This document shows, piece by piece, positions 28,120 through 38,400 of a stretch of 64,000 bases of DNA. The position numbers and the translations under genes are program-made. This stretch comes from Actinoallomurus sp963799975 (GTDB taxonomy: Bacteria; Actinomycetota; Actinomycetes; Streptosporangiales; Streptosporangiaceae): contig CAWCZF010000002.1 of the NCBI GenBank assembly GCA_963799975.1, positions 62,001 through 126,000 of the forward strand, in the 5' to 3' direction. Below the pieces are notes generated by a model. It had not been told where the DNA came from. It worked only from the letters and a program-made list of their open reading frames with translations, and did not search any database. The first letter of the stretch is position 1, and each line of letters begins with the position of its first letter.

Positions 28120-29394
28120 TCACCGTCCCCATCGTTCCGGTAGCAGGCTCGGACGCCGGGCCATCGGGCAGTCATCTGTCCTCTCGTGGGCACCCAGGTG
28201 GAGGGCGAAGACGCGCAGGGCGCTCGCGGCGAATCGCGCCGCGCCGTCCGGATGGCGGCAGGCACCCCGGCCCGGGAGTACGGACAACCGGCCACGGAGC
28301 CGACGGTAAAGGGCCGCGTCGGACCGTCCGGCGGCCACGCTGGCGAAATCGTCGGCGACCGCGGGCAGCCCGAAGGCGCAGGGCCCGCACTGACCCGCCG
28401 TCTCGTCAGCCAGCCACCTCAGGATCCGGGCCGACTCGGCCAGCCCGCAGGCCCGCGTGGCCAGGGCGAGGACGATGCCCGGGCCGAGCACCGCTCCGGT
28501 CGCTGCGAACGCCGCCGGCGTGGTGGGTGTGTGCACCTGCCGCATGGTCAGCCACGTTCCGCCGTAACCGCCGGTCAGTACGGCTTGGAGTGGTTCGGCG
28601 GGTCCGCCGGCCTGGCGCAGGAGGTCGGCCACGCTCGTGCCGAGCGGGGCCTCGACGACGCTCGGCCGGGCTACCGCGCCCGTCACGGTGAACAGCGCGG
28701 TCCCCGGGGCGTCGGCGGTGCCGCACGCTCGGAACCACTCCGACCCGTGACGGACGATGAGTGCGATGTGGGCGTAGGTCTCCGCGTTGGCGACCAGCGT
28801 CGGCCGGCCGCCGGCGCCCCGCTCGTACGGGCGAGGGGGCGTGAACGTCGGCTTGGCCTCGCCGCCGTTGATCTGGTTCACCAGTGCGGTCTCCTCACTG
28901 GCCACGTATCGCGCCGGAATCGGGCGCACCTCGACGGGGACGGCGGTGAGCCCCGCAGCGGCCCTCTCGGCCAGAGCGGTCTCCAGGCGGACGGCCGTGT
29001 CTCCGGCCCCGTGCACGCAGACGATGATCCGGCGAGCACCCACCGCGTACGCGGCCAGAGCGGCGCCGTCCAGCACCAGGTGGGGCGCCACGGCGAGCAG
29101 CAGCCGGTCCTTGCCGCTCAGGGGCTCGCCCTCGGCGGCGTTGACCACCACGACCGCGGGCCGGCCCGAGGCCGCCACCGAGCGCATCTTGCGGGCCGTC
29201 GGGAACCCCCCGCCTCCGCGTCCGGTGAGGCCCGCCTTCTCGATCAGGCGGATCGGCCACGCTCCGGTCCCGGTACGGGCGCGTGGTCCGGACAGCGGCA
29301 CCGGCCCGTACCGGGCGAGGTGATCACGCAGGTCGGCAGCTCGGCCCGTCGCCTGGTACCCGGCCAGGAGGCGCGGGGCGGGTACGGCTGTCAT
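28120..29394 (-). CDS. NuoF-like (complex I 51-kDa) flavoprotein
   Basis: This 424-residue protein has the FMN loop LTGRGGGGFPTARKM, then VVNAAEGEPLSGKDR, ARYVASEETALVNQINGG and an SLBB-like region, following the order of NADH-quinone oxidoreductase subunit F. The C-terminal iron-sulfur motif is altered. Where NuoF has SCGxCxPC, this has TAGQCGPC plus a later GACRHPDG, so one of four cluster cysteines is missing. The start GGGGAG-ATG overlaps the stop of the membrane gene upstream (ATGA). It likely moves electrons between a nicotinamide or ferredoxin pool and the membrane partner; direction is unknown. Confidence 0.8.
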   Translation of the reverse strand: MTAVPAPRLLAGYQATGRAADLRDHLARYGPVPLSGPRARTGTGAWPIRLIEKAGLTGRGGGGFPTARKMRSVAASGRPAVVVVNAAEGEPLSGKDRLLLAVAPHLVLDGAALAAYAVGARRIIVCVHGAGDTAVRLETALAERAAAGLTAVPVEVRPIPARYVASEETALVNQINGGEAKPTFTPPRPYERGAGGRPTLVANAETYAHIALIVRHGSEWFRACGTADAPGTALFTVTGAVARPSVVEAPLGTSVADLLRQAGGPAEPLQAVLTGGYGGTWLTMRQVHTPTTPAAFAATGAVLGPGIVLALATRACGLAESARILRWLADETAGQCGPCAFGLPAVADDFASVAAGRSDAALYRRLRGRLSVLPGRGACRHPDGAARFAASALRVFALHLGAHERTDDCPMARRPSLLPERWGR

Positions 29395-29966
29395 CGGCGT
29401 CTCCCCGCCGTGCCGGGCGGACGTGCCGGGGCAGGGTGCGGGCATGCGCCGCGGGTGGCGATCCGCCAGGCCACGGCGGCGAGCACGACCGCGCAGCAGA
29501 GTCCGGCGAGGAACAGGAAGACCGAGGTCCGCGTGTCGGTGCCGGTGCCGAGGGCGTGGACCAGTGCGATGCCCCAGCAGGCGTACGCCGTCCAGTGCAG
29601 GGCCTTCCACCAGCGCAGGCCGATCCGTGCGCGCAGCAGGCTCGTCACAGTGAGGACCAGCAGGGTGTCGAGCGCGAGCGCCCCGAGGCCGAGCCAGACC
29701 GGCCGGTAGTCCGAGGCGAAGGGCACCACGGCGTCGACGAGGCCGATGCGGACATAGGAATCGAGGACGGCGGTGGCGACGTGTACGAGGAGGAATCCGA
29801 GGCCGACGAGCGTCAGGTTGCGGTGCAGGCCCGCTAGCACGAAGCGGGGTACCCGGCGGCCCCCGACCCGGATCGCGGTCATCGCCCCGACGGCGACCAC
29901 AGTGGTGAGGAACAGCAGCGCGACCTCGCCACCGGCGCGAGTCGAGTACCACAGGAAGCCGTTCAC
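29391..29966 (-). CDS. Ferric-reductase-like haem membrane protein
   Basis: This 191-residue protein has about five or six hydrophobic helices with paired histidines (AGLHRNLTLVGLGFLLVHVAT and KALHWTAYACWGIALVHALG), as in ferric reductase-like/MsrQ (YedZ) transmembrane domains that bind two b haems. It starts with a GTG overlapping the ApbE stop (GTGA) and ends overlapping the NuoF-like start (ATGA), so the three are translationally coupled. It probably carries electrons across the membrane to an extracytoplasmic acceptor. Confidence 0.8.
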   Translation of the reverse strand: MNGFLWYSTRAGGEVALLFLTTVVAVGAMTAIRVGGRRVPRFVLAGLHRNLTLVGLGFLLVHVATAVLDSYVRIGLVDAVVPFASDYRPVWLGLGALALDTLLVLTVTSLLRARIGLRWWKALHWTAYACWGIALVHALGTGTDTRTSVFLFLAGLCCAVVLAAVAWRIATRGACPHPAPARPPGTAGRRR

Positions 29967-30886
29967 TCCGGCGGCCCCGCGTCGGCGGGCGGCCAGCCGG
30001 CCACGGTGAGCGCGGTGCCGTCAAGGCGGACGAGGCATGATGGCAGCGCGCGGTCCGCGAGCCACTCGCGGGCGACGCGGCCCTTGACCATCGCCGCCGT
30101 CGAGGCGGCGTTGGCCTCGAGGCAGCTCGCCGCGGCGACGCTGACCGTACGCCAGTGGGCCCCGGCCGGGGCGCCCGTCGCCGGGTCGATGATGTGATGC
30201 ATGCGATGGCCGCCCCGTCGCCAGTGGCGTACGGTCAGCGATGAGGTCGCCAGTCCGCCGTCGGTGATCGTGACGGCCTGGCCGGGCTCGTCCGGCCCCG
30301 CCCGGTGGTCGTCGCAGACGCGGACGCGCCAGCCGTCCGGGGGCGCCGGGCCGCTCACCGCGATGTCACCGCCGACGCCGACCAGCACGCCGCACCCGGC
30401 GGTGGACGCCGCCCGCGTGGCCGCCCGGTCCACGGCGAGCGCCTTGGCCGTCGCGCCGAGGTCGAGCGTGACGCCCCGCGGCATCCGTACGACTCGTCCC
30501 CGCAGTTCCACCACTGGCCAGCCCGCGACCGGACGCGGTACGGCGTACGCACCGGGGGAGTGTGCTCGCACCGCGGCGAGATCACGGTCGTAGCCGGCCG
30601 AGACCAGGGCTCCGCCGACCGTGGGGTCTACCGCTCCCCCGGTCGCCGCGGCCACGTCCAGCGCGTGCCCGAGGGTCTCGGCGAACACCGCCGAGACGGA
30701 TACCGCGTCCCCCTGCGCGGCGTTGACCCGCGACAGCTCGGAGTCGGCACGGAAGCGGTCGCACGCGGCTCCCATCGCCGCGATCTCCGCTTGGACGACG
30801 CCCCACGCCACCTCCAGCCGCCGCGCGTCCGCAACAACGAGGCGTCCCGTCATCCCCCACACCGGGAAGCTACGGGCGGCTTCCAT
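29963..30886 (-). CDS. apbE: FAD:protein FMN transferase
   Basis: This 307-residue ApbE-family protein attaches FMN covalently to Thr/Ser of a target protein outside the membrane. Motifs: AVDPTVGGALVSAGYDRD, TLDLGATAKALAVDRA, LVGVGGDIAVSG and HHIIDPATGAPAG. The start ATG at 30886 overlaps the stop of the small secreted gene upstream (TGATG). No FMN-binding acceptor domain with a (D/S)GA(T/S) motif is visible in the operon, so its substrate lies elsewhere or is unusual. Confidence 0.9.
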   Translation of the reverse strand: MEAARSFPVWGMTGRLVVADARRLEVAWGVVQAEIAAMGAACDRFRADSELSRVNAAQGDAVSVSAVFAETLGHALDVAAATGGAVDPTVGGALVSAGYDRDLAAVRAHSPGAYAVPRPVAGWPVVELRGRVVRMPRGVTLDLGATAKALAVDRAATRAASTAGCGVLVGVGGDIAVSGPAPPDGWRVRVCDDHRAGPDEPGQAVTITDGGLATSSLTVRHWRRGGHRMHHIIDPATGAPAGAHWRTVSVAAASCLEANAASTAAMVKGRVAREWLADRALPSCLVRLDGTALTVAGWPPADAGPPE

Positions 30887-31212
30887 CACGAACCGCCGGA
30901 GGTGGCGTGATGGTGGTGGCCGTGGGACGGGCGAGGCGCGGTGACCGGCGGCGCGGGCGAACGGCTCCGATCGGCCGGCGGTACGGAGCCCGGCGATGGC
31001 TCGTCCAGGCCGGGTGCGCTCCGGCCGGTGGTACCGGCCGGAGGCGGTGACTCGTGCCGCGCCGCGGCCGCCTGGCCTGGTAGCAGGTGGGCCAGGCCCA
31101 TGCCCAGCATTCCGCACAGGACGGCGCCACCGGCGACCGCCCTCCGAGTCCACCTGTTCACCGTGGCGAGTCCCCTGTCACGGGTGCTCCGCCTCGAACG
31201 ACTCGAATCCAT
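30886..31212 (-). CDS. Small secreted Pro/His-rich protein
   Basis: This 108-residue product has an N-terminal membrane/signal segment (AVAGGAVLCGMLGMGLAHLL), then a Pro/Ser-rich low-complexity stretch ending SHGHHHHATSGGS. It lies exactly where related operons often encode an FMN-binding acceptor, but has no such domain. The stop overlaps the apbE start. Possible metal binding by the HHHH tail is speculative. Confidence 0.6.
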   Translation of the reverse strand: MDSSRSRRSTRDRGLATVNRWTRRAVAGGAVLCGMLGMGLAHLLPGQAAAARHESPPPAGTTGRSAPGLDEPSPGSVPPADRSRSPAPPVTAPRPSHGHHHHATSGGS

Positions 31213-31259
31213 GCCCGGTATCCCCCTGTCGAAAGGAACGAACGTCTCAGCCGGTCCGG

Positions 31260-31760
31260 TCAGTGGTGAGGCTCGGACGCGTGCCGAGAGGATGTGGTGG
31301 CGACCCCGTGCCAGGCGGCGCGCGCGCCGCTGTCGCCGATCCGCACGACCTGCACCCCGCTGGTGATCGCCCCTGCCACGGCCATCACCGCGGCCCCGCC
31401 CGCGAGGTACCGCGCCCAGCCCACACCGCGTGCGTGGCTCAGTACGCGGGCCGCGACCAGGACGGCCAGTCCCAGCCAGAGCATGGCCATGAACGGCAGC
31501 AGGCCGTCCGCCATCGCGGTATGGCGCTCCACCAAGGGCGACGGCCGCACGTGGCTCTCCAGTTGCTCGCCCGTGTGCGTCGCGAGCGGTACCGAGATCA
31601 AGGCGAGAGTCGCGACCCCGAGCGCCAGCGGCGCGTACCTGGCCCGTGCGGCCGGCCAGACGGCGACGACCAGCGCGGACAGGGCCGCCAGCGGCACCAG
31701 CACGACGACCGCGTGGACGACGAGCGGGTGCGCGGGCAGACCGAAGATCGTGGAGAACAT
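31260..31760 (-). CDS. DUF2231-like membrane protein
   Basis: This 166-residue integral membrane protein opens MFSTIFGLPAHPLVVHAVVV and has four predicted helices with conserved histidines (HPLVVH, ATHTGEQL, VERHTAMAD), as in DUF2231 proteins, which may be haem-binding. AGAAAG lies 6 bases before the ATG at 31760; the frame extends to 31808 without a better site. It is first in the redox operon and divergent from the two-component genes. Confidence 0.7.
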   Translation of the reverse strand: MFSTIFGLPAHPLVVHAVVVLVPLAALSALVVAVWPAARARYAPLALGVATLALISVPLATHTGEQLESHVRPSPLVERHTAMADGLLPFMAMLWLGLAVLVAARVLSHARGVGWARYLAGGAAVMAVAGAITSGVQVVRIGDSGARAAWHGVATTSSRHASEPHH

Positions 31761-31833
31761 GATCATCTTTCTGAATGAAGGTCGGGACGTCTCCACTCTC
31801 CGCAGCAACGTGCGAATACCGGATAAGGGAAAT

Positions 31834-31860
31834 GTTCGGAAGTCGTTCAGATCCCTGAAC
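31834..31860. promoter_or_regulatory. Direct and inverted GTTC repeats in divergent promoter
   Basis: Two GTTCNGA elements 11 bases apart (31834 and 31845) look like an OmpR/PhoB-type direct repeat. The second also begins a perfect GTTCAG-ATCC-CTGAAC palindrome. The site lies between the redox operon and the response-regulator gene and could be its operator. Confidence 0.4.
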
Positions 31861-31878
31861 TGCCCCTAGCGTGAGACC

Positions 31879-32547
31879 GTGACCGGCCCTTCCGTACGCA
31901 TACTGATCGTCGAGGACGATCCCGGCATCGCCGGTTCGCTCGACCGCGGCCTCACGCGGGCGGGCTACGCCACGAAGACCGCCGGCACCGCCGGAGAGGC
32001 ACGCGCGGCGGAGGCGTACGACGTCGTCCTCCTCGACCTCGGTCTGCCGGACGGCGACGGCATCGACGTCTGCGTCGATCTGCGCAGGCGGTCCGACGCC
32101 GCGATTCTGGTGATCACCGCACGCGGCGAGGAGCCCGACAGGGTCGCGGCCCTCGACGCGGGCGCCGATGACTACATCGTCAAACCGTTCGGGTTCGCAG
32201 AGCTGACCGCTCGCATCCGCGCCGTCCTGCGGCGTAGTCAGCACGCCGACCGCCACCTGCTCCGGCACGGCCTGCTGACCGTCGACACACGGACCCGCCA
32301 GGTGACCTCCGGCGGGACGACGGTCCCGCTCACCCCCACCGAATTCGACATCCTCGAGTGCCTGGCGACGGACCCGGGCCGGGTCGTCACCCGGCAGGAG
32401 ATCATCGAACGGGTCTGGAACACCCACTGGTACGGTCCGACCCGGGTGCTCGACGTCCACATCGCGTCGCTGCGGCGCAAACTCGACGATCCCGCCATGA
32501 TCCTCACCGTGTACGCACGCGGCTTCCGTCTCGGAGAGTCCCGGTGA
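31879..32547 (+). CDS. OmpR-family response regulator
   Basis: This 222-residue protein has a receiver domain with the acidic pocket (VEDD), phospho-acceptor aspartate in VVLLDLGLPDGDG and lysine in DDYIVKPFGF, followed by a winged-helix DNA-binding domain (PLTPTEFDILECLA, VWNTHWYGPTRVLDVHIASL). It starts at a GTG with a weak ribosome site, possibly near-leaderless. The next gene, its kinase, starts within its stop codon (GTGA). The divergent redox operon is the likely target. Confidence 0.92.
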   Translation: MTGPSVRILIVEDDPGIAGSLDRGLTRAGYATKTAGTAGEARAAEAYDVVLLDLGLPDGDGIDVCVDLRRRSDAAILVITARGEEPDRVAALDAGADDYIVKPFGFAELTARIRAVLRRSQHADRHLLRHGLLTVDTRTRQVTSGGTTVPLTPTEFDILECLATDPGRVVTRQEIIERVWNTHWYGPTRVLDVHIASLRRKLDDPAMILTVYARGFRLGESR

Positions 32548-33887
32548 CCAGCCGGATCCTGGCGGCGCTGCTGACCCTGACGCTGGGGTTGCTGCTCGGC
32601 GCGCTCCTGCCGCTCGGCTTCGCGATGGCGAACCAGCACGAGCAGGACTACCGCAGCGGCACGCTCACCATCGCCCACACCCTCGCCGCGGCCGCCGAGG
32701 AGAGGATCGCCGACGACGAGAGGTCCACCGTGCTGCCCCGCACCCTGGCCGCCCTGCGCAGAGAGGACGAGGGCGGCCCGAAGATGACCATCGCTGTGAT
32801 CGACGACGACGGGCACGTCGTCGACGGCGAGCGCACCGGGCTCTACACACCCGCGCGCGCGGCGCCCGCCCTCGCCGGTCGCTCCCGTGTGACACGTGAC
32901 GGCGACCGGCTCCTGGCCGCCGTCCCGGTGAACGGCCACACAGAGAAGGTGGCCGGCGCGGTCCTGCTGTCCCGTCCGCTGGCCCCGCTGCGCGAGCGCG
33001 TCATGCGGCTGTGGACCCTGCTCGGGCTCGTCGCCGTCCTCGCCGTGGCCGCCGCCGTCGTCCTGGCCCTGGTGCTCGCCCGATGGGCCGGCCGGCCGCT
33101 GCGCGACCTGGAGATCGCGGCGGAGGCACTGGGGACCGGCGAACTCGGCGCGCGCGCCGACCCGCCGAGGCAGCCCGCTGAGATACGCCGCCTCGCCGAA
33201 CGCTTCAACGTCATGGCGGCCCGGCTGGAGAGCCTGGTCCACGACCATCGGACCATGCTCGCCGACGTCTCACACCAGCTCCGCACCCCACTCGCCGCCC
33301 TCCGGCTGCGAATGGAACTGCTCGCCGCCGAGCCGGCCGCCGACGCCGCCGAGTTCGACGGCGCACTCGAGGAGTTGGCGCGCCTGGCCCGCCTCGTCGA
33401 CGGCCTCCTGGCCGTCGCACGGGCCGAGAACGTCACCGAGCCGCCCGAGCAGGTCACGGTCACCCGCCTGCTGGCCGAGCGCGCCGAGGCGTGGCGGCCG
33501 GTCGCCGCCGAGCGGAACGTCGGCCTCGCGCTCGAGACCAACGAGCACGTGATGGCCCTCACCGTTCCCGGCCACCTCGAACAGGTGATCGACAACCTCA
33601 TCGACAACGCACTGAACGCCGCTCCACCGGGTGGGCACGTACGGCTCAACGCCCGGCGGGCAGGCCATCGGAGCCTGGTCACGGTGACCGACGACGGGCC
33701 GGGCATGAACGACACGACAAAGGAGCAGGCGTTCCGGCGGTTCCGTACCAGCGGCCCGGCCGGCACCGGCCTCGGCCTGGCGATCGTCCACCGCCTCGTC
33801 ACCGCAGACGGGGGCACGGTGAGACTCTCCGATGCCCCGGGAAGCGGTCTCACCGTCACCCTCGATCTCCCCGCGACGCGACGATGA
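32544..33887 (+). CDS. Sensor histidine kinase (EnvZ-type)
   Basis: This 447-residue kinase has an N-terminal helix, a ~110-residue extracytoplasmic sensor, a second helix (LWTLLGLVAVLAVAAAVVLA), and a HAMP segment. The phospho-acceptor histidine is in DVSHQLRTPLAALRLRME, with an N box NLIDNALNAAP and G boxes DDGPGMND and GTGLGLAIV. It pairs with the preceding regulator through a GTGA overlap. The signal is unknown; control of the adjacent redox operon is inferred from orientation. Confidence 0.92.
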   Translation: MTSRILAALLTLTLGLLLGALLPLGFAMANQHEQDYRSGTLTIAHTLAAAAEERIADDERSTVLPRTLAALRREDEGGPKMTIAVIDDDGHVVDGERTGLYTPARAAPALAGRSRVTRDGDRLLAAVPVNGHTEKVAGAVLLSRPLAPLRERVMRLWTLLGLVAVLAVAAAVVLALVLARWAGRPLRDLEIAAEALGTGELGARADPPRQPAEIRRLAERFNVMAARLESLVHDHRTMLADVSHQLRTPLAALRLRMELLAAEPAADAAEFDGALEELARLARLVDGLLAVARAENVTEPPEQVTVTRLLAERAEAWRPVAAERNVGLALETNEHVMALTVPGHLEQVIDNLIDNALNAAPPGGHVRLNARRAGHRSLVTVTDDGPGMNDTTKEQAFRRFRTSGPAGTGLGLAIVHRLVTADGGTVRLSDAPGSGLTVTLDLPATRR

Positions 33888-33931
33888 CGCGCGGAGGCGG
33901 CACCGTGCGTACGCGAGTGCGGCACCCGGCC

Positions 33932-33945
33932 GGGACTTTCGGGCG
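33932..33945 (+). promoter_or_regulatory. DevR-type box ahead of Rv1733c-like remnant
   Basis: GGGACTTTCGGGCG has a perfect left half and core and a degenerate right half, 129 bases before the ATG at 34074. Confidence 0.35.
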
Positions 33946-34073
33946 CGCACGCGACAGGCGTTGTGCCCGAGCGCGGCCGCACCCGTGAGAGGAACGTGGT
34001 CCGCGTCAGCTGGAACCAGTGCGCCGGCTCGCCCGACCCGATTCGCCGAGATCGGCCGCCACGGAGGTGCGCG

Positions 34074-34560
34074 ATGTTTTCCGAGGGAACCCGGCTTTCG
34101 GTGCTGATCCGCCATCTGCGTCCCGACGGCAGTCCTCTGCGCCGCCGGGTCGACCGTATCCATGGCCGACTCGTGATCGCCCTCATCATCTCGTTCCTGA
34201 CCGCCGGCCCGTTCGCGGCCGCAGCGGTCGCTCACCTCACCTACGGCGCCGGGTTGGGCGCCGAGCGCCGCGAAGCCGGAGCACGCCACCAGGTCGACGC
34301 CGTCGTGCTCACCCCAGGTTCGGCGACGTCGGGAAGGGCGTCGCCGGGACGACACCGGTCCGATGGCGGGACGCCGCAGGTCTCCCCCGGTTCGGCGTCG
34401 TTCCCCGTAGCAGCGCCGACCGCCCTGGAGATCGCCGGCGGATCTGGGTCGACGCGGCGGGCGGAGCGACCGGCCACCCGCGCTCCCACGCCCTCACCGT
34501 GACCGAAACGGTCTTCGCGTCACTCGGCTCACTCGCGGCGGTCGGCCTTCTGCTCTCGGT
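34074..34560 (+). pseudogene. Rv1733c-like membrane protein, frameshifted and truncated
   Basis: GGAGG precedes the ATG at 34074. The frame reads RVDRIHGRLVIALIISFLTA and PFAAAAVAHLTYG, the first helix of Rv1733c-type proteins of the dormancy regulon. Near 34315-34345 the homology moves to another frame (VRWRDAAG, RRIWVDAAGGATGHPRSHAL, then the start of helix two, ETVFASLGSLAAVGLLL). The gene then stops abruptly at about 34560, where alcohol-dehydrogenase sequence begins in the same frame. It has two lesions, so it is a pseudogene. Confidence 0.7.
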
Positions 34561-35414
34561 CATCGACGACACCGACGCGGTCGTACGGGTCGACGCCGTC
34601 ACGATCTGCGGTACCGACCTGCACATTCTGAAAGGCGACGTCCCCGCGGTCACCCCCGGGCGCATCCTGGGCCATGAGGCCGTCGGCACCGTGGAGAGCG
34701 TCGGCAACGGCGTGCGGACGGTCAAGCCGGGTGACCGCGTCCTGGTCTCCTGCATCACCGCTCGCGGGAGGTGCCGTTTCTGCCGCGAAAGCCACCGATG
34801 AGGAGATCCTCATGCTGGCGGACATCCTGCCGACCGGCTACGAGGTCGGCGTCCTCAACGGAAAGGTACGTCCCGGCGACGTCGTCGCGGTCGTCGGCTC
34901 CGGCCCCATCGGCCTGTCCGCCATCATGGGAGCGCGTCTGTTCAGCCCCAGCCACGTCATCGCCATCGACCTCTCCGACGGCCGGCTCGAGGCGGCGAAG
35001 CAGTTCGGCGCGGACGTCGCGGTGAACAACGGCCGCCAGGACCCGCTCGGTGTCGTCCAATCCCTCACCGGTGGTCTGGGCGCAGACGTCACCATCGAGG
35101 CCGTCGGGGCGCCGGCAGCGTTCGAGCTCGCCGTCCGGCTGGTGCGTCCCGGCGGGCACGTCGCCAACATCGGCGTCCACGGTGAACCGGCCACGCTGCA
35201 CCTGGAAACGCAGTGGATCCGGGACATCACCATCAGCACCGGCCTGGTCGACACCTACTCGACACCGACCCTTCTCCGCCTGGTCGCCGGCCACCAGGTC
35301 GATGCCGGCCGGTTCGTGACCCATCACTTCGCCATGGAGGACTTCATCCAGGCGTATGAGGTGTTCGCCGACGCGGGCGAGTCCGGCGCGCTCAAGGTCG
35401 TCCTGACCCGCTGA
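34561..35414 (+). pseudogene. Zinc alcohol dehydrogenase lacking N-terminus and an internal segment
   Basis: From about 34561 the sequence reads DAVVRVDAVTICGTDLHILK, GRILGHEAVGTVESVG and VLVSCITARGRCRFCRES, the zinc-binding half of a dehydrogenase whose first ~20 residues are missing. At about 34795 roughly 40-45 codons are lost and the frame changes. It then resumes ATDEEILMLADILPTGYEVG, VVGSGPIGLSAIMGARLF and continues normally to 35414. The structural-zinc loop is destroyed. No functional enzyme is expected, though the C-terminal Rossmann half remains open. Confidence 0.8.
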
Positions 35415-38400
35415 CCGTCCACCGGGCGACTCGGGGCCGTTCGGCTCCGGGCCGCCCGGCCTCATCCGCGGACGCCGAGCTCGTCGTGGTCGGCACGCGC
35501 GGCCATGGCGGCTTCCACGGACTCCTGGTCGGGTCGGTGGCGTCGCAGGTGGCCGAGCACGCCACGCGTCCCGTCGCACTGATCGGTCCCGAGGAGGGAT
35601 CGGCCGCTCGGGAGATCGTCCTGGGAGTGGGTGACCGGGCCAAGGACGAGACGCTCGGCGTGGCCTTCGCCGAGGCGGCCGTGCGCGACGCTCCGCTACG
35701 GGCGCTGCGCGCCTGCGAGCCGCATGGCTCCGCCGGACCGGGTGCCCGTCCTCGTCGCCCGCTGAGCGGAGCCGATCACCGGTGACGGACGACACGGACC
35801 ACTCCCGGCACGGTACGGGCGATGGTCTCGGCGATCCCCGGCGGATCGTCCTGGCCGTACAGCTCGACGATCCCGTCGCGGACCGCCACGCGTGTGGTCG
35901 CGGTCCCGCTGGCCACCTCCAGGGCGGTGAGCACGTCCTCGCGGATCCGGTCGTCACCGTGGGCGAGAAGCGCACCGACGCGGGCTCTCCGCCGTGCTCG
36001 CCGCAGACGCCCAGCGCGAGATCCGGCCGGGTGGCTCGGCCCTCCCGTACGGCGATCTCGACCAGCCGTCCGACGCCCTCCAGGTCCAGCGTCTCGAACG
36101 GCGACGTCTCGAAGATTCCCTTGTCCAGGTAGGGCGCGAAGAACGCTCCCTCGACGTCGTCTCGGGAAAAGCCCCACGTCGTCTGGGTGAGGTCGTTCGT
36201 CCCGAAGGAGAAAAACCGCGCTTCCCGCGCGAGCCGCCCCGCGGTGAGCGCCGCTCTCGGCAGCTCGATCATCGTGCCGATCGGGCACCCCACGTCCACC
36301 CCCGTCTCCGCGGCGACCCGGGCGAGCACCTCTCTGGACTCCTCAGCGACGATCCGCAGTTCGGCAAGGGCGCCGACCAGCGGGATCATAATCTCCGCCT
36401 GAGGGTCGCCACCGGCCATCCGGCGCTCGGCGACGGCCTCCCCGACCGCACGTACCTGCATCGCGAACAGCCCCGGGACGACCAGCCCCAGCCGGACGCC
36501 GCGCAGGCCGAGCATCGGATTCTGCTCGTGCAGGCGGCGGACGGCCCCCAGTAGCCGGATCTGCTCCGCGTCCGGCCGGCCGCGTTCCTCGGCCAAGGCG
36601 ACGCGCACCGAGAGTTCGGTGACATCGGGCAGGAACTCGTGCAACGGCGGGTCGATCAGCCGAATGGTGACCGGCAGCCCGTCCATCGCCCGCAGGATCT
36701 CGGCGAAGTCCTTCCGCTGCAGCGGAAGCAACCCGTCCAGGGCCGCCTGCCGCTCCTTCGGCGTGGCGGCGAGGATCAGCCGTTCCACCAGCGGGCGGCG
36801 GTCGCCGAGGAACATGTGCTCGGTCCGGCACAGGCCGATGCCCGCGGCCCCGAACCGGCGGGCTCGCTCCGCGTCCGCCGGCGTGTCGGCGTTCGCGCGG
36901 ACCTTCATCCGCCGCCTCTTGTCGGCGTGCGTCATGATCCGGTCGACGGCCGTCACCAGGCCGGCGGCCCCGTGCGGGAGCGACCGGCCCTCGAAGTACT
37001 CCACCACGGCGGACGGCACCACCGGGACCACACCGCGATACACCGCCCCGCTGGAGCCGTCGATCGAGATGACGTCGCCCTCCTCGATCACTACGCCCCC
37101 ATCAGCGGCGAAACGCCGGCCGGCGAGGTCGACCGTCAGCGTCTCGACACCGCACACGCAGGTCTTCCCCATGCCGCGGGCGACCACGGCCGCGTGCGAG
37201 GTCTTGCCGCCGCGCCCGGTCAGCACCCCCTCCGCGGCGATCATTCCCTCCAGGTCGTCGGGGTTGGTCTCGTGCCGGACCAGGATCACCCTCTCCCCCG
37301 CCCGCGCCCGGCGTACGGCGGTGCCGCTGTCGAAGACGGCCCGGCCGACCGCCGCTCCCGGTGAGGCGTTCACACCTCTGGCGATCGGCTCCGCCGCGGC
37401 GGCGGTGTCGAAACGCGGGAACATCAGCTGTGCGAGCTGCGCGCCGGAGACGCGGCGCAACGCCTCGTCGGCGTCGATGAGCCCCTGCTCGGCCAGTTGT
37501 GCCGCGATGCGGAACGCGGCCGCCGCCGTGCGCTTGCCCACTCGCGTCTGCAACATCCACAGCCGGCCGTGCTCGATGGTGAACTCGATGTCGCACAGGT
37601 CCCGGTAGTGGTTCTCCAAGGTCTCCATGATCGCGAGAAGTTCTCCGTACGCCTGCGGGTTGATCTCCCCGAGCTCCTGGAGCGGGACGGTGTCGCGGAT
37701 GCCGGCGACGACGTCCTCCCCCTGGGCGTCCGTCAGATAGTCACCGTAGAGCCCCGGCCGGCCGGTGCCCGGGTCTCGGGTGAAGGCCACCCCGGTGCCG
37801 GAGTCCTCGCCGAGGTTGCCGAAGACCATCGTCATCACGTTCACGGCGGTGCCGAGATCCTCGGGGATGTGTTCCTGCCGCCGGTAGACCCACGCTCGCT
37901 CGCCGCTCCACGACGCGAAGACGGCGCGGATCGCGAGGTTCAACTGCTCGACCGGATCCTGCGGCATCGGCCGCCCGGCACGATCGATGATGACGTGCTT
38001 GAACGTCTCGGCGAGTGTCCGCAGGTCATCGGCTTCCAGGTCGAGGTCGCCGGTCACACCTTTCGTCCGCTTCGCCTGCTCCAGGGCTGATTCGAAGAGC
38101 TCGCCGTCGACGCCGAGCACGGTCGTGCTGAACATCTGGATGAGGCGGCGGTAGGAGTCCCAGGCGAAGCGCTCGTCGCCCGACCGCTCGGCCAGGGCCG
38201 CCACCGAGGCGTCGTTGAGTCCGATGTTGAGGATCGTGTCCATCATTCCGGGCATGGAGAACTTCGCCCCGGACCGCACACTGACCAGCAGGGGATCGTC
38301 CGGCTGCCCGAGCCGCCGGCCCATCCGCTTCTCCAGCGCCTCCAGATGGGCCATCACCTCATCGTGCAGCTCCGGCGGCTCGGTGCCACCCGTCAGGTAG

